DNA of 64,000 nt, taken from positions 62,326,092 to 62,390,091 of the forward strand of contig JAVIAB010000101.1 of assembly GCA_032433765.1 (NCBI GenBank), read 5' to 3'. Shown in pieces: positions 56,456 through 64,000 of this stretch (within the stretch, counting starts at the first letter, position 1; the number at the start of each line of letters is the position of its first letter). This DNA is from Megaustenia siamemsis. Its lineage: Eukaryota; Mollusca; Gastropoda; Stylommatophora; Ariophantidae. The notes below the pieces were generated by a model. The model saw nothing but the letters and a program-made list of their open reading frames with translations, ran no database searches and was not told the origin of the DNA. Position numbers and translations under genes: made by a program.

Positions 56456-56671
56456 TTTTTTTTTCAAATTAGATATTTGTTTAATGGTGTCACTGTTGGC
56501 AAAGTTAAGGAAGAGATCTTCAGAACGTGGAACAATGGTGGCAAATGTGAATAGTTGAGATAAAAGGCAGTGATTGTGTGTGTATTGTATCAGCTACATT
56601 CCATACATTCATAAAAACTGATTAAACGCACGAAAATGCACATACTAAGTAGATAATGATCGACTTATTCT

Positions 56672-56878
56672 TCTACTTTCCATCCTCATATGCCTTTCTG
56701 TGTCGATGGGAGATATAATTTGCGGTCTTTTGCATTTCTGTTTGCCCCTGCTGCTCTTATGTTTCCTTCCTAGTGTTTCTACTATTCCGTCAATTCATCT
56801 TTTACGTGGTCGGTCTATGGGTCTGTTGTTCTCACAACGTTTATTGAAGGCTCGTTGTGTTGTGTTTTGATATTTCTG
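56672..56878 (-). mobile_element. LINE-A 3' end fragment
   Basis: Antisense LINE-A end (CATATGCCTTTCTGTGTCGATGG, AGATATAATTTGCGGTC, GGCTCGTTGTGTTGTGTTTTG). Cut at TTTCTGCC, where LINE-G begins. A detached bit of the same region (CTGCCCTGTCACGTGGCC) reappears at 58225. Confidence 0.87.
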
Positions 56879-57240
56879 CCCTGGACATGCGGGAGAACGG
56901 GGAAATGAAAGAGCGGTCAGGTTGGCTAGCTGTGCTGTCGTTGAGGACGGGCAACCAATGGATTGGGCGGACATCATCAATGTCCTCCGAGATGTGGGAA
57001 GAGCACATGACTTCGACAAACACAGATCCACGTCATTTCTTCGGATGATGGAAATGGGAGTTAAGATGGGCACAGCCAGAAAGGAGAAACTTAGTGGCCG
57101 TGTAAGAAGACTTACCAACCAACATAGAACTGGCGTCGTCAGTCGCTGGACACTGAGGGAATTGCTGAGGAGGGGATCTGAGCACCTATGGACATGTTCG
57201 GAGTGCAATGATGATGACATGAAAATAACCAATAACTCAA
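56879..57240 (+). mobile_element. LINE-G 3' fragment
   Basis: 56922-57248 is open for 108 codons (RAHDFDKHRSTSFLRMMEMG, RVRRLTNQHRTGVVSRWTL, EHLWTCSECNDDD) with tail AAATAACCAATAACTCAAAT. It starts at the PGHAG motif of RNase H. Very similar to the long LINE-G. Confidence 0.92.
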
Positions 57241-57248
57241 ATTTTTAA

Positions 57249-57272
57249 AATATATTTTTAAAATAAGCAAAA
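57249..57272 (+). repeat. 24-bp inverted repeat, left arm
   Basis: AATATATTTTTAAAATAAGC plus AAAA; perfect inverse of 58276-58299. The arms enclose about 1 kb. Confidence 0.75.
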
Positions 57273-57924
57273 GGATTATGATGATGATGACGATGATGAT
57301 GATGGGATAATGGTGTGACAGAAACAAAAGGACAAGCAAATGTTTGAAATCATTTAACGAAGCAAGAGAAGAAAGAATGATAAGATGGACATCAAAGATA
57401 CGACTTAAAAAAGGACCAGAAAGAGAAAACAAAGCAATTTGAGTATGATGAAGTAAAGGTAGTAACAATGGGAGAAGAAGACATAAGTTAAAGAAGTAAG
57501 AGATGAAAAAAGAAAACATGTTAGGTCTAGACGAGGATGATGGAGGAGAAGACCAAAGGAAAGAAATTGTGTGAAACAGAAGATAAAGACATTTGTTTCA
57601 CAAAACGGCGAGGAAGACTAAAAAGATTGAAAAAGAGTGTAAATTAGGAGACATGTATGTAAGAAGCAAAGAAGGATATCACATTAAAAAAAGAGAAAGG
57701 AAGAATAAAAGCAAAGAAGATAAGAATAAGGAAAATGTTATGAAATTGACTATACAAGGAGAAGAATCAATAGAAGAAGGAAAGAAGCAAAGATAATGGT
57801 TAGGTGAGGGATATAAAGGAAGTAAAATGATAATCATAAATAACAAGTGAAATGGAAGTTCAAGTGTAACAATTAAAGAAACGAAATACAAAAAAGTTAG
57901 TAAACAAAAACTTATTAGTACTAC
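57273..57924. other. Purine-rich strand segment, no gene recognised
   Basis: After a (GATGAT)n stretch at 57277-57303, about 580 bases are dominated by A and G on the plus strand (AGAGAAGAAAGAATGATAAG-like). The 67-codon Lys/Glu-rich frame at 57593-57796 reflects this composition. Confidence 0.6.
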
Positions 57925-58205
57925 TGTCGATGCAACAAAGCTTGTCATATCATTGGACAGCTGTCACCACTATTGTACACAAAGGAAAAATAAATAAAAA
58001 CTATGGAGTCAAAACTGACACTCCACAATACAATCTTCATCCCAACGTTGTGCTCTCAATGCCAGCGCTGGACCCTAGATGCAAGAACAAAACGAAAAAT
58101 AACCTCTACCGAGATTAAATGTGTTAAACGAGTGACAGGAAGCAGCCTGAGAAATAATATCAGAAATGAAGAACTAGGAATAACTTCGCCGTAGAATATA
58201 TAAAT
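57925..58205 (+). mobile_element. LINE-A C-terminal fragment
   Basis: Sense: 58003-58194 reads TLHNTIFIPTLCSQCQRWTL then DARTKRKITSTEIKCVKRV. Ends abruptly in the linker before the GHV-R block. Confidence 0.86.
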
Positions 58206-58224
58206 AAACAGCATATAAAATATA

Positions 58225-58275
58225 TGTCTGCCCTGTCACGTGGCCAAACCATTGTATCTGTTGTTTATTTATATG
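58225..58275 (-). mobile_element. LINE-A scrap in inverted orientation
   Basis: TGTCACGTGGCCAAACCATTG is the antisense of the LINE-A block that should follow 58205, so the element is folded back on itself here. Confidence 0.75.
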
Positions 58276-58299
58276 TTTTGCTTATTTTAAAAATATATT
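58276..58299 (-). repeat. 24-bp inverted repeat, right arm
   Basis: Perfect inverse of 57249-57272. Confidence 0.75.
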
Positions 58300-58351
58300 A
58301 AAAAAAAAAACTATCTTGACAACACATATTACAATTGCTGGTGTATTGGAA

Positions 58352-58490
58352 GGGGGGGGGGGGGGGGGGGGGTCTCACAACAAGACCAAAGGCCCCTTGG
58401 TCAAAACAGTCACAACGAGATGTGAGACTGAGGACTTTTATTTCCTCCCTACATAAAAAAAAAAAATCATTCCTGTTTACTGCAGGTTTC
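58352..58490 (+). repeat. Dispersed repeat R2 with a 21-base G run
   Basis: 21 consecutive G (58352-58372), then CCTTGGTCAAAACAGTCAC, GAGATGTGAGACTG and GACTTTTATTTCCTCCCTAC, related to 13955-14095 on the other strand. GGTTTCGAACGCA near 58483 resembles a B box. Confidence 0.6.
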
Positions 58491-58612
58491 GAACGCATTT
58501 CGCCGACTTTGCAGCCAACGAAACTATATTTCGTTGCACGAACACGAGTTCTTCCTTTTTCTGTATTTCTTCTATAACTTATGCAACTTTAATCTCCGCT
58601 ATACTTTTATTT

Positions 58613-58825
58613 GGGAGCCACGATAGCTCAGTGGTTAGTGAACTGGACTACAATGGATAAGAGGTTTCGTTCGATCCCAACCGACTGCTACCGTGTTCAC
58701 CCAGCCTTAAATGGGTACCGGATTTTTATCTCAGAAAAAAAGCGGCATGGGCATAATACCGACCACATTACCACAAAAATCATAAGCTGAAGGTCTGTAA
58801 AATGTAAGGTCACTAACACCATATT
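58613..58825 (+). mobile_element. SINE1, left part, interrupted by LINE-C
   Basis: GGGAGCCACGATAGCTCAGTGG, A box intact, B box GTTCGATCCCAACC, and body to CACTAACACCATATT, where LINE-C enters. Resumes at 59304. Confidence 0.92.
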
Positions 58826-59303
58826 AAACAAATCACAATATGGCTAAAACTAATAATAGCAAAATGTTATGTCCTCTCAACATTCCAATATGGTGCAGTA
58901 ACAAGGAAATTAGATAAGAAAACAGAACAGAGAATTGAAGCCTTTGAAATGTGGATCTATTGAAGAACAGTTAGAATTGGATGGAAGGAAATGAAAACAA
59001 ACGATGAAGTTGTAAAACAACTAACAATGAAAAGAGAACTACTAAATACAATTCAAACAAGACAAATGCCATTTTTGGGCCATGTTAAAAGACACAGCAA
59101 CTTACTGAAAGTAATCCTGGAGGGGAAAATACTAGGTAAACGATGCAGAGGCAGACCAAGACTAACATGGACGATTAACATCAAAAGATGGACAAACAAG
59201 CCAATGACAACCTGCATCATCAAAGCAAGAGAGAGAGAGCAGAATGGCGCTCCATGGTAGCCAACGTTCATTGCGCAGATGGCACTCGATGATGATGACG
59301 ATG
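58826..59303 (+). mobile_element. LINE-C insertion inside SINE1
   Basis: Simple 5'-truncated sense copy: RIEAFEMWIY, EMKTNDEVVKQLTMKREL, LNTIQTRQMPFLGHVKRHSN, LTWTINIKRWTNKPMTT (58991-59260 open over 89 codons). Ends TCGATGATGATGACGATG. Flanked by AACACCATATT at 58815-58825 and 59304-59314, the same target point as the copy at 31671-32023. Confidence 0.95.
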
Positions 59304-59365
59304 AACACCATATTCCTTATACGCCACTTGGCGTCACGGGGCTCTTTTTTTATTTACTATACTTT
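59304..59365 (+). mobile_element. SINE1, right part after LINE-C
   Basis: Repeated AACACCATATT, then CCTTATACGCCACTTGGCG and TTTACTATACTTTTA. Confidence 0.9.
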
Positions 59366-59539
59366 TATTTATATCCAGTTACACCCCTTCCCCCAGGTAT
59401 TTGCTAATTGATATACTCGATCCTCCATATGGTGATACTTCGACACCTCCAATGTAATTTACTTATTTTCTCTCGTTTCTTTTTTCTTCATCTCCATATC
59501 CTTCCTAACTCTATTTTCCTAACCCGTCTTCTTTAATAA

Positions 59540-59965
59540 CACAATAATAACAAGAGCAAAAAGACAGAAGTAATGGTAGAAACAAAGAAAAAGACAGCAC
59601 CGCAATACACAATAAAGACAAGTGGAACAATGTTAAAACAGGTAAATGAATTTAAATATTTGTGTACAATGTTAACCACAGATGGTAGATGTAAAATAGA
59701 GATGAGATGAAGAATGGCTCAGGCTAAAGCAGCTTTCCAAAAAATGAGAAATATACCCTACAATCATTTTTTGACAATAACAACAAGAAAAAGAGTTCTT
59801 AAATGTTATGTAGAGCTACGGTTAACATATGGATGTGAATTATGGATAATAGGACAACCGACAATAAAATCGCTGAAGGTTGTTGAAATGTGGTTTTAAA
59901 GAAGAATGTTGAGATTACCGTGGTCAGCTAAGAAGAGTAATGAAAACGTTCTGAAAAAGACATGC
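59540..59965 (+). mobile_element. LINE-D2 internal fragment
   Basis: AAAAAGACAGAAGTAATGGT (KTEVMVETKKKTAPQ) through 59714-59899 (RKRVLKCYVELRLTYGCELW). Lacks the 3' end. Confidence 0.87.
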
Positions 59966-60055
59966 ATTATATTGTGAAACCAAGTCCTGTATTTCAATGT
60001 CTTTTTGGTATTAGTGTTTACTGTGTTTGGTTATATATATTAAATAATAACAAAT

Positions 60056-60150
60056 ATAATCTCTGACAACATTCACCTTCACGACGCGAGAATGGCGTTC
60101 TATGGCAGTCAACCTTTGATGTGAAGACATAACCCGATGATGATGATAAG
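60056..60150 (+). mobile_element. LINE-C-like 3' end scrap
   Basis: GACGCGAGAATGGCGTTCTATGG encodes the AREW.SMAVNL-type end of LINE-C and is followed by CCGATGATGATGATAAG. Confidence 0.65.
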
Positions 60151-60551
60151 CGCACATAATTAATAAACATATTATTTATTATCGCCTTGAATCTCATCGA
60201 CAAGTCCGCTCGTCCATTGAAACTATAAGCTCTGTACCTTGGACGTTTAGACTCGTCGACTAACATGAACATTATCGTTCATTTATGAAGGGATATAACA
60301 AGAATTTATTGTCATGACTTTTCTGAATTACGTCCCTTCTATCGGTTTTATTCGTTGAGTTATTTCGACTTTATTCGTAAAGATGTAGTAAATAGTGATT
60401 CTGAGGGCCTGTCCGGCCATTTCACACACAGATGATGTCACGTGAAAAACGATCACAATGTTATGCTGATGAATGTCGTGAAATAATCGCGAATAAAGAA
60501 ACTTTTGTGTGGTTGCTATTCTGAGTGAGAAGATGTACTTGGATTACTCTG
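60151..60551. other. No confident feature
   Basis: A minus-strand frame (60272 down to about 60160) reads DESKRPRYRAYSFNGRADLS. The dibasic and Gly-Arg sites are suggestive but the rest of the frame is LINE-derived, so I do not call a gene. Confidence 0.3.
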
Positions 60552-61454
60552 ATGATGATATGTATGATCTCACGAGATAAATTAAATATTTCAGACAGTT
60601 ATTGTGACAGTGATAGTGGCAGTGATAGTGGCAGTGATAGTGATAGTGATAGTGACAGTGATAGTGGCGGCGATAATGATAGTGATAGTGGCAGTGATAG
60701 TGGCAGTGATAGTGATAGTGATAGTAACAATGATAGTGGCAGCGATAATGATAGTGATAGTGGCAGTGATAGTGGCAGTGATAGTGATAGTGACAGTGAC
60801 AGTGATAGTGGCAGTGATAGCGACAGTGATAGTGACAGTGATAGTGACAGTGATAGTAACAATGATAGTGGCAGCGATAATGATAGTGATAGTGACAGTG
60901 ATAGTGACAGTGATAGTAATAGTGACAGTGACAGTGATAGTGACAGTGATAGTGATAGTGACATTTTTAGTGACAGTGACAGTGATAGTGACAGTGATAG
61001 TGACAGTGACAGTGATAGTGACAGTGATAGTGACAGTGATAGTGACAGTGGCAGTGATAGTGACAGTGATAGTGGCAGCGATAATGATAGTGATAGTGAT
61101 AGTGACAGTGATAGTGACAGTGATAGTGACAGTGATAGTGATAGTGATAGTGAAAGTGATAGTAACAATGATAGTGGCAGCGATAATGATAGTGATAGTG
61201 ACAGTGATAGTGACAGTGACAGTGATAGTGACAGTGATAATGATAGTGATAGTGATAGTGACAGTGATAGTGACAGTTATAGTAACAATGATAGTGGCAG
61301 CGATAATGATAGTAATAGTGACAGTGATAGTGACAGTGACACTGATAGTGACAATGATAGTGACAGTGATAGTGATAGTGACAGTGATAGTGACAGTGAT
61401 AGTAGCAGTGCAGTGAAGTCTTTCTCAAGCCTTGAAAAGTTGTGGAAATCATAA
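60552..61454 (+). repeat. Hexamer (AGTGAT/AGTGAC)n array with a Ser-Asp frame
   Basis: About 130 hexamers from 60600 to 61410. In the plus frame with ATG at about 60552 the product is a ~300-residue Ser-Asp repeat (SDSDSDS with Gly and Asn variants) ending in [16 protein letters not shown] and a stop. Most changes are GAT/GAC, silent in this frame. A block with AGTAACAATGATAGTGGCAG recurs at 60722, 60853, 61160 and 61282, showing higher-order structure. ATATTTCAG at 60585-60593 is a good acceptor-like site. A repetitive acidic protein is conceivable, but a plain satellite is more likely. Confidence 0.9.
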
Positions 61455-61457
61455 TTC

Positions 61458-61860
61458 ATCAGCGCAAACTCAAAACTTAGGCTATTTAAATCAAATGTAC
61501 TATCAACCCTTACGTATGCGTGTGAGAGCTCGAAAAAAACAAAAAACAAGAGCCTTAGAAACAAGGTTGAAAGCGTTCGCAAATAAATATCTAAAGAAAA
61601 TACTTGGTATAGCGTGGAACGCATTCAAAACAAACGAGGAAATTAGAGAAATCGCCAATCAACCACTAATATCTTCAGTAATCAAGAACAAATTATGGTC
61701 ATATGTTGGACACATGAGGAGAAGAGATAATATCCGAATAGCAAAGCAAGCACTCATGTGGGAAACAGTTAAGAGGAAAATAGAGCGACCCAGAGAGACA
61801 CTGAGAAGAACATTGATGAGAGGGGCAAGAGCAGCAGAATCGGTTCCCTCAATGAGATAG
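61458..61860 (+). mobile_element. LINE-H C-terminal fragment (RTE-like)
   Basis: 61470-61535 in one frame reads NSKLRLFKSNVLSTLTYACE. From 61546 in another frame it reads TRALETRLKAFANKYLKKIL, then SYVGHMRRRDNIRIAKQALM and RPRETLRRTLMR to a stop at 61858. This is the pattern of the RTE C-terminal region, but more diverged from LINE-A to D. Only copy here. Confidence 0.8.
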
Positions 61861-61862
61861 AA

Positions 61863-62105
61863 ATGCTTGCATAGAACAGAGACAAGTACAAGATTAGATA
61901 AAAGATCTTTACAAGGATTGAAAACTGATATAATAAAAATGTAGATAAAAGAAGCAGTATCTGTGTCTACTCCCTATTGGCCGGCTACGGCTCGAAAGGT
62001 CAATAGATAGATAGGTGCAGCAGACCAGAGATATACATCTCTAAAGAATACATGTTATTTTCTTTTTTTTTCTGTGGTACTGTGCGGTAAGTTGTTTTTC
62101 TTTAT
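61863..62105. other. No recognised feature
   Basis: Short spacer with AATAGATAGATAGG at 62001. Confidence 0.4.
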
Positions 62106-62109
62106 AAAG

Positions 62110-62500
62110 TCTGGTAGTGAAGGGAAACGACTTTCTGAAACGAATCAACTTCGAAAAACGAAAAGGTAAAGGTAAAGTACGAGACTTGAACCGGGGTCTT
62201 AGCACGCGAGTTTACACCCATATGTGCTTGGCCGCCTATCCAGAAATGTTCGGATATTTCTGTATAGTGTAGCCTCAAGCATCGAAACTCAGATGCGAAG
62301 CGACATTCCTCACCTTCCCAGGATAATATCCTGGTACCCATTTCTGCCAACGGCTGGGTCGACCGTGGGGGTATTTTTTTTTTTTTTCTTTTCCAACCAC
62401 GAGTACAATTCACACTGCTCCCAGCGGGAATCGAACACGGGTTGTCCGAACGTCGGTAGTCCAGTCGGGTGGTTTTCCCAACTAGGCTACCGAGGAAGCA
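62110..62500 (-). mobile_element. SINE3, tRNA-derived, possibly dimeric
   Basis: Minus strand starts CTTCCTCGGTAGCCTAGTTGGG (A box TAGCCTAGTTGG) and has TGTTCGATTCCCGC (B box) about 65 bases later, a class II tRNA-like spacing. Downstream there is a body with GTGGTTGGAAAAG and TGGGTACCAGGATATTATCC. A second tRNA-like stretch follows at 62245-62175 (GGCGGCCAAGCACATATGGG, CCGGTTCAAGTCTCG). Ends near TTCCCTTCACTACCAGAC. Only copy in the window. Confidence 0.65.
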
Positions 62501-62504
62501 CTAC

Positions 62505-63137
62505 CGTAGTTGATTTATAAAGAGCTCTTGAATGTGTCCAACCAAGTCTTTATGTCCATGACTTTGAGAGATCACATAATGTACTGGCTGCGAACACATT
62601 TATGCAAACAACAGTAACGAAACATTTCGTATTATTCATGAAAACACTACACTACATACAATAAGCTCGATGTATTTCTGAGAGAATACTTACAAATATT
62701 ATTATGGCAATACTATCTAGTTTCGTGTCGTTCACAATTGTATCGGATGCATGTCTTCCCTTAAATATTAATATAGTATAACTACGCCCACTTCTCTGAA
62801 GCACTTGCCAATATGTGGGCTTGAGCTGTAGGGTTTATGTGATTAACCACATGGTGTGTGGCGCGCACGCGGCAGCTATAGCTGATTTCATAACTCGTGC
62901 CCAACTTTTAAAATCGATAACTTTTTAACCGCTTGTTGTAAGTTGTTCAAAATTTGCATGTAAAGTTATAATGATTAGAACCCAACAGGGAATTAATTTC
63001 ATTAAAAACAAAACATTTGGTTATTATTGTTGCTTATTTGATTTATATAAATTTATAACGACCCATTGATGTAGTCAAAACTTAATGTTTACAGTATTTT
63101 AAGTTAAAAATAGCGAGTAAAAATCCAAAGAGCAAAA
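62505..63137. other. 5' region of a DNA transposon or unannotated
   Basis: AT-rich; presumably includes the left end of the transposon whose transposase starts at 63138, but I could not place an inverted repeat because the right end is not in view. Confidence 0.35.
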
Positions 63138-63890
63138 ATGTTGGATAATTTCGACAGTGAACTTATTAGAAGTGAAACTCGCAAAATGTTGGGTATGAAT
63201 GAAACTGTTACAATAAGAAAATTAAAAGTATCGCTGAAAAAGAACAACAGTATTGAAATATCAAAGTCTACATTATGGAGGAATGTGAGAGCTGCAGGCT
63301 TTACATTCAGAAAGTATTCCAATGGACGAAACATCATCTGTGAGAAGCCACATATAGTAGTCATGAGAAGCAAGTACTTACGTAAAGTAAAAGAGGTGCG
63401 CAAGGAAGGTTATGATATTGTGTACTTGGATGAAACATGGATCAATGCTCACCACACTAACCAAAGGGAATGACAGTCATCAGATGGAAAGATTAAGAGA
63501 TTAATACCTAGCAGCAAAGGACAGCGCTTGATAATTGCTCATGCAGGTAGTCGACAACATGGACTAATACAGAATGCAGAGCTCCTTTTTCTTTCAAAAT
63601 CCATAGACAATCGGGATTATCACTCTGAGATGAATGGTCACATATTTCGACATTGGATTGAAAATTATGTTCTCCCATCACTAGACCGACCATCTTGCCT
63701 AATAATGGACAATGCAACGTACCACAACATTGTTGCACTTGAAGATAAAGTCCCGACGTCATCCAGTACAAAAGATACTATTAAGATATGGCTTACTATG
63801 GAGCGCATACAATTTAATAACATGTACTTAAAACCTGAATTACTATCTCTAGTAAAGCAAAAACAAAGGACAAAGATTTTTCAAATATAT
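63138..63890 (+). pseudogene. IS630/Tc1-type (DDE_3) transposase, broken and truncated
   Basis: ATG at 63138. Residues ~10-60 form a helix-turn-helix DNA-binding region (TVTIRKLKVSLKKNNSIEIS, STLWRNVRAAGFTFRK). IVYLDETW at about residue 95 carries the first catalytic Asp; SCLIMDNATYHN carries the second; LKPELLSLVK follows. The frame has one TGA at 63471-63473, at a position where Trp is expected, and otherwise reads through to about 63890, where LINE-G sequence replaces the C-terminus with the third acidic residue. Distinct from the DD34D mariner. It belongs to the IS630-Tc1-mariner superfamily by motif; the subfamily cannot be set without the third residue. Confidence 0.85.
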
Positions 63891-64000
63891 AAGATTGAGT
63901 TATTGAGTTATTTGCGGGTCATCATCATTGCACTCCGAACATGTCCATAGGTGCTCAGATCCCCTCCTCAGCAATTCCCTCAGTGTCCATCGACTGACGA
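63891..64000 (-). mobile_element. LINE-G 3' end cutting into the transposase; runs off the window
   Basis: Antisense tail ATTGAGTTATTGAGTTATTT then GGTCATCATCATTGCACTCC and CCATAGGTGCTCAGATC, the LINE-G terminus. The tail is the cleanest double AATAACTCAATAACTCAAT in the window. Confidence 0.92.

Noticed and set aside
60018..60272. Minus-strand neuropeptide-like frame (KRPRYRAYSFNGR)
   Set aside because: No signal peptide or supporting splice sites, and the downstream part of the frame is antisense LINE-C.

Overview
This window looks like a stretch of AT-rich nuclear DNA from an invertebrate animal, most likely a lophotrochozoan and probably a mollusc. The evidence is a dense set of decayed non-LTR retrotransposons (RTE-like and I/Nimbus-like families), tRNA-derived SINEs, a mariner transposon, a very large amount of tandem repeat, splice-site-flanked coding fragments, and a broken piece of a multi-EGF gene with the GWFG..C repeat style common in molluscs. 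The species call is inference; nothing prokaryotic is present and no intact conserved host gene was found. I use working labels for the repeat families: LINE-A, B, C, D1, D2, F, H (RTE-like, several ending in TGA/GAT-type short repeats); LINE-G (I/Nimbus-like with RNase H, tail of AATAACTC units); LINE-I (second I-like 3' end); LINE-E and LINE-J (single RT fragments); SINE1, SINE2, SINE3 (tRNA-derived).

Layout. 0.8-2.8 kb: LINE-B antisense plus an inverted SINE1 pair. 3.2-4.2 kb: 29-bp minisatellite, LINE-G end, TC/TA tract. 4.6-9.4 kb: LINE-A, LINE-I, LINE-F fragments and 32-bp and 22-bp minisatellites. 9.8-12.1 kb: LINE-D2, then LINE-C interrupted by LINE-B and by a 56-bp array. 13.6-21 kb: SINEs, LINE-D copies, a 57-bp array grown out of a LINE-A tail and a 35-bp array. 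22.3-26.2 kb: LINE mosaic including LINE-D2 nested in LINE-D1. 26.7-30.4 kb: the longest LINE-A copy, split by a complete 1.34-kb mariner. 30.6-31.1 kb: EGF-like pseudogene. 31.2-39.7 kb: SINE1 split by LINE-C, then a 41-bp minisatellite into which LINE-I and a 3.4-kb LINE-G have jumped. 40-42.6 kb: LINE-G split by LINE-D1, LINE-B, and a possible exon. 43.0-45.9 kb: a 2.8-kb CTATA pentamer satellite. 46-52.4 kb: SINE1, LINE-D2, a 61-bp array in LINE-F, and rather empty DNA. 52.8-55.7 kb: a 33-bp array and 2.5 kb of degenerate TTAGGG-like repeat. 55.8-60.2 kb: LINE-D2, a candidate secreted-peptide exon, LINE-A/G/C pieces, and SINE1 split by LINE-C. 60.5-64 kb: a Ser-Asp hexamer repeat, LINE-H, SINE3 and an IS630/Tc1-type transposase cut by LINE-G.

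How it fits together. The window is a record of layered insertion: at least ten insertions sit inside another repeat, and in seven of these a target-site duplication can be read directly. Two themes stand out. First, three separate minisatellites (57, 56 and 61 bp) are tandem expansions of a LINE 3' coding segment. Second, two different SINE1 copies carry independent LINE-C insertions at the same base. The best candidate for real host coding sequence is a 185-bp minus-strand exon at 56261-56445 with a signal peptide, a Lys-Arg site and good splice sites on both sides.
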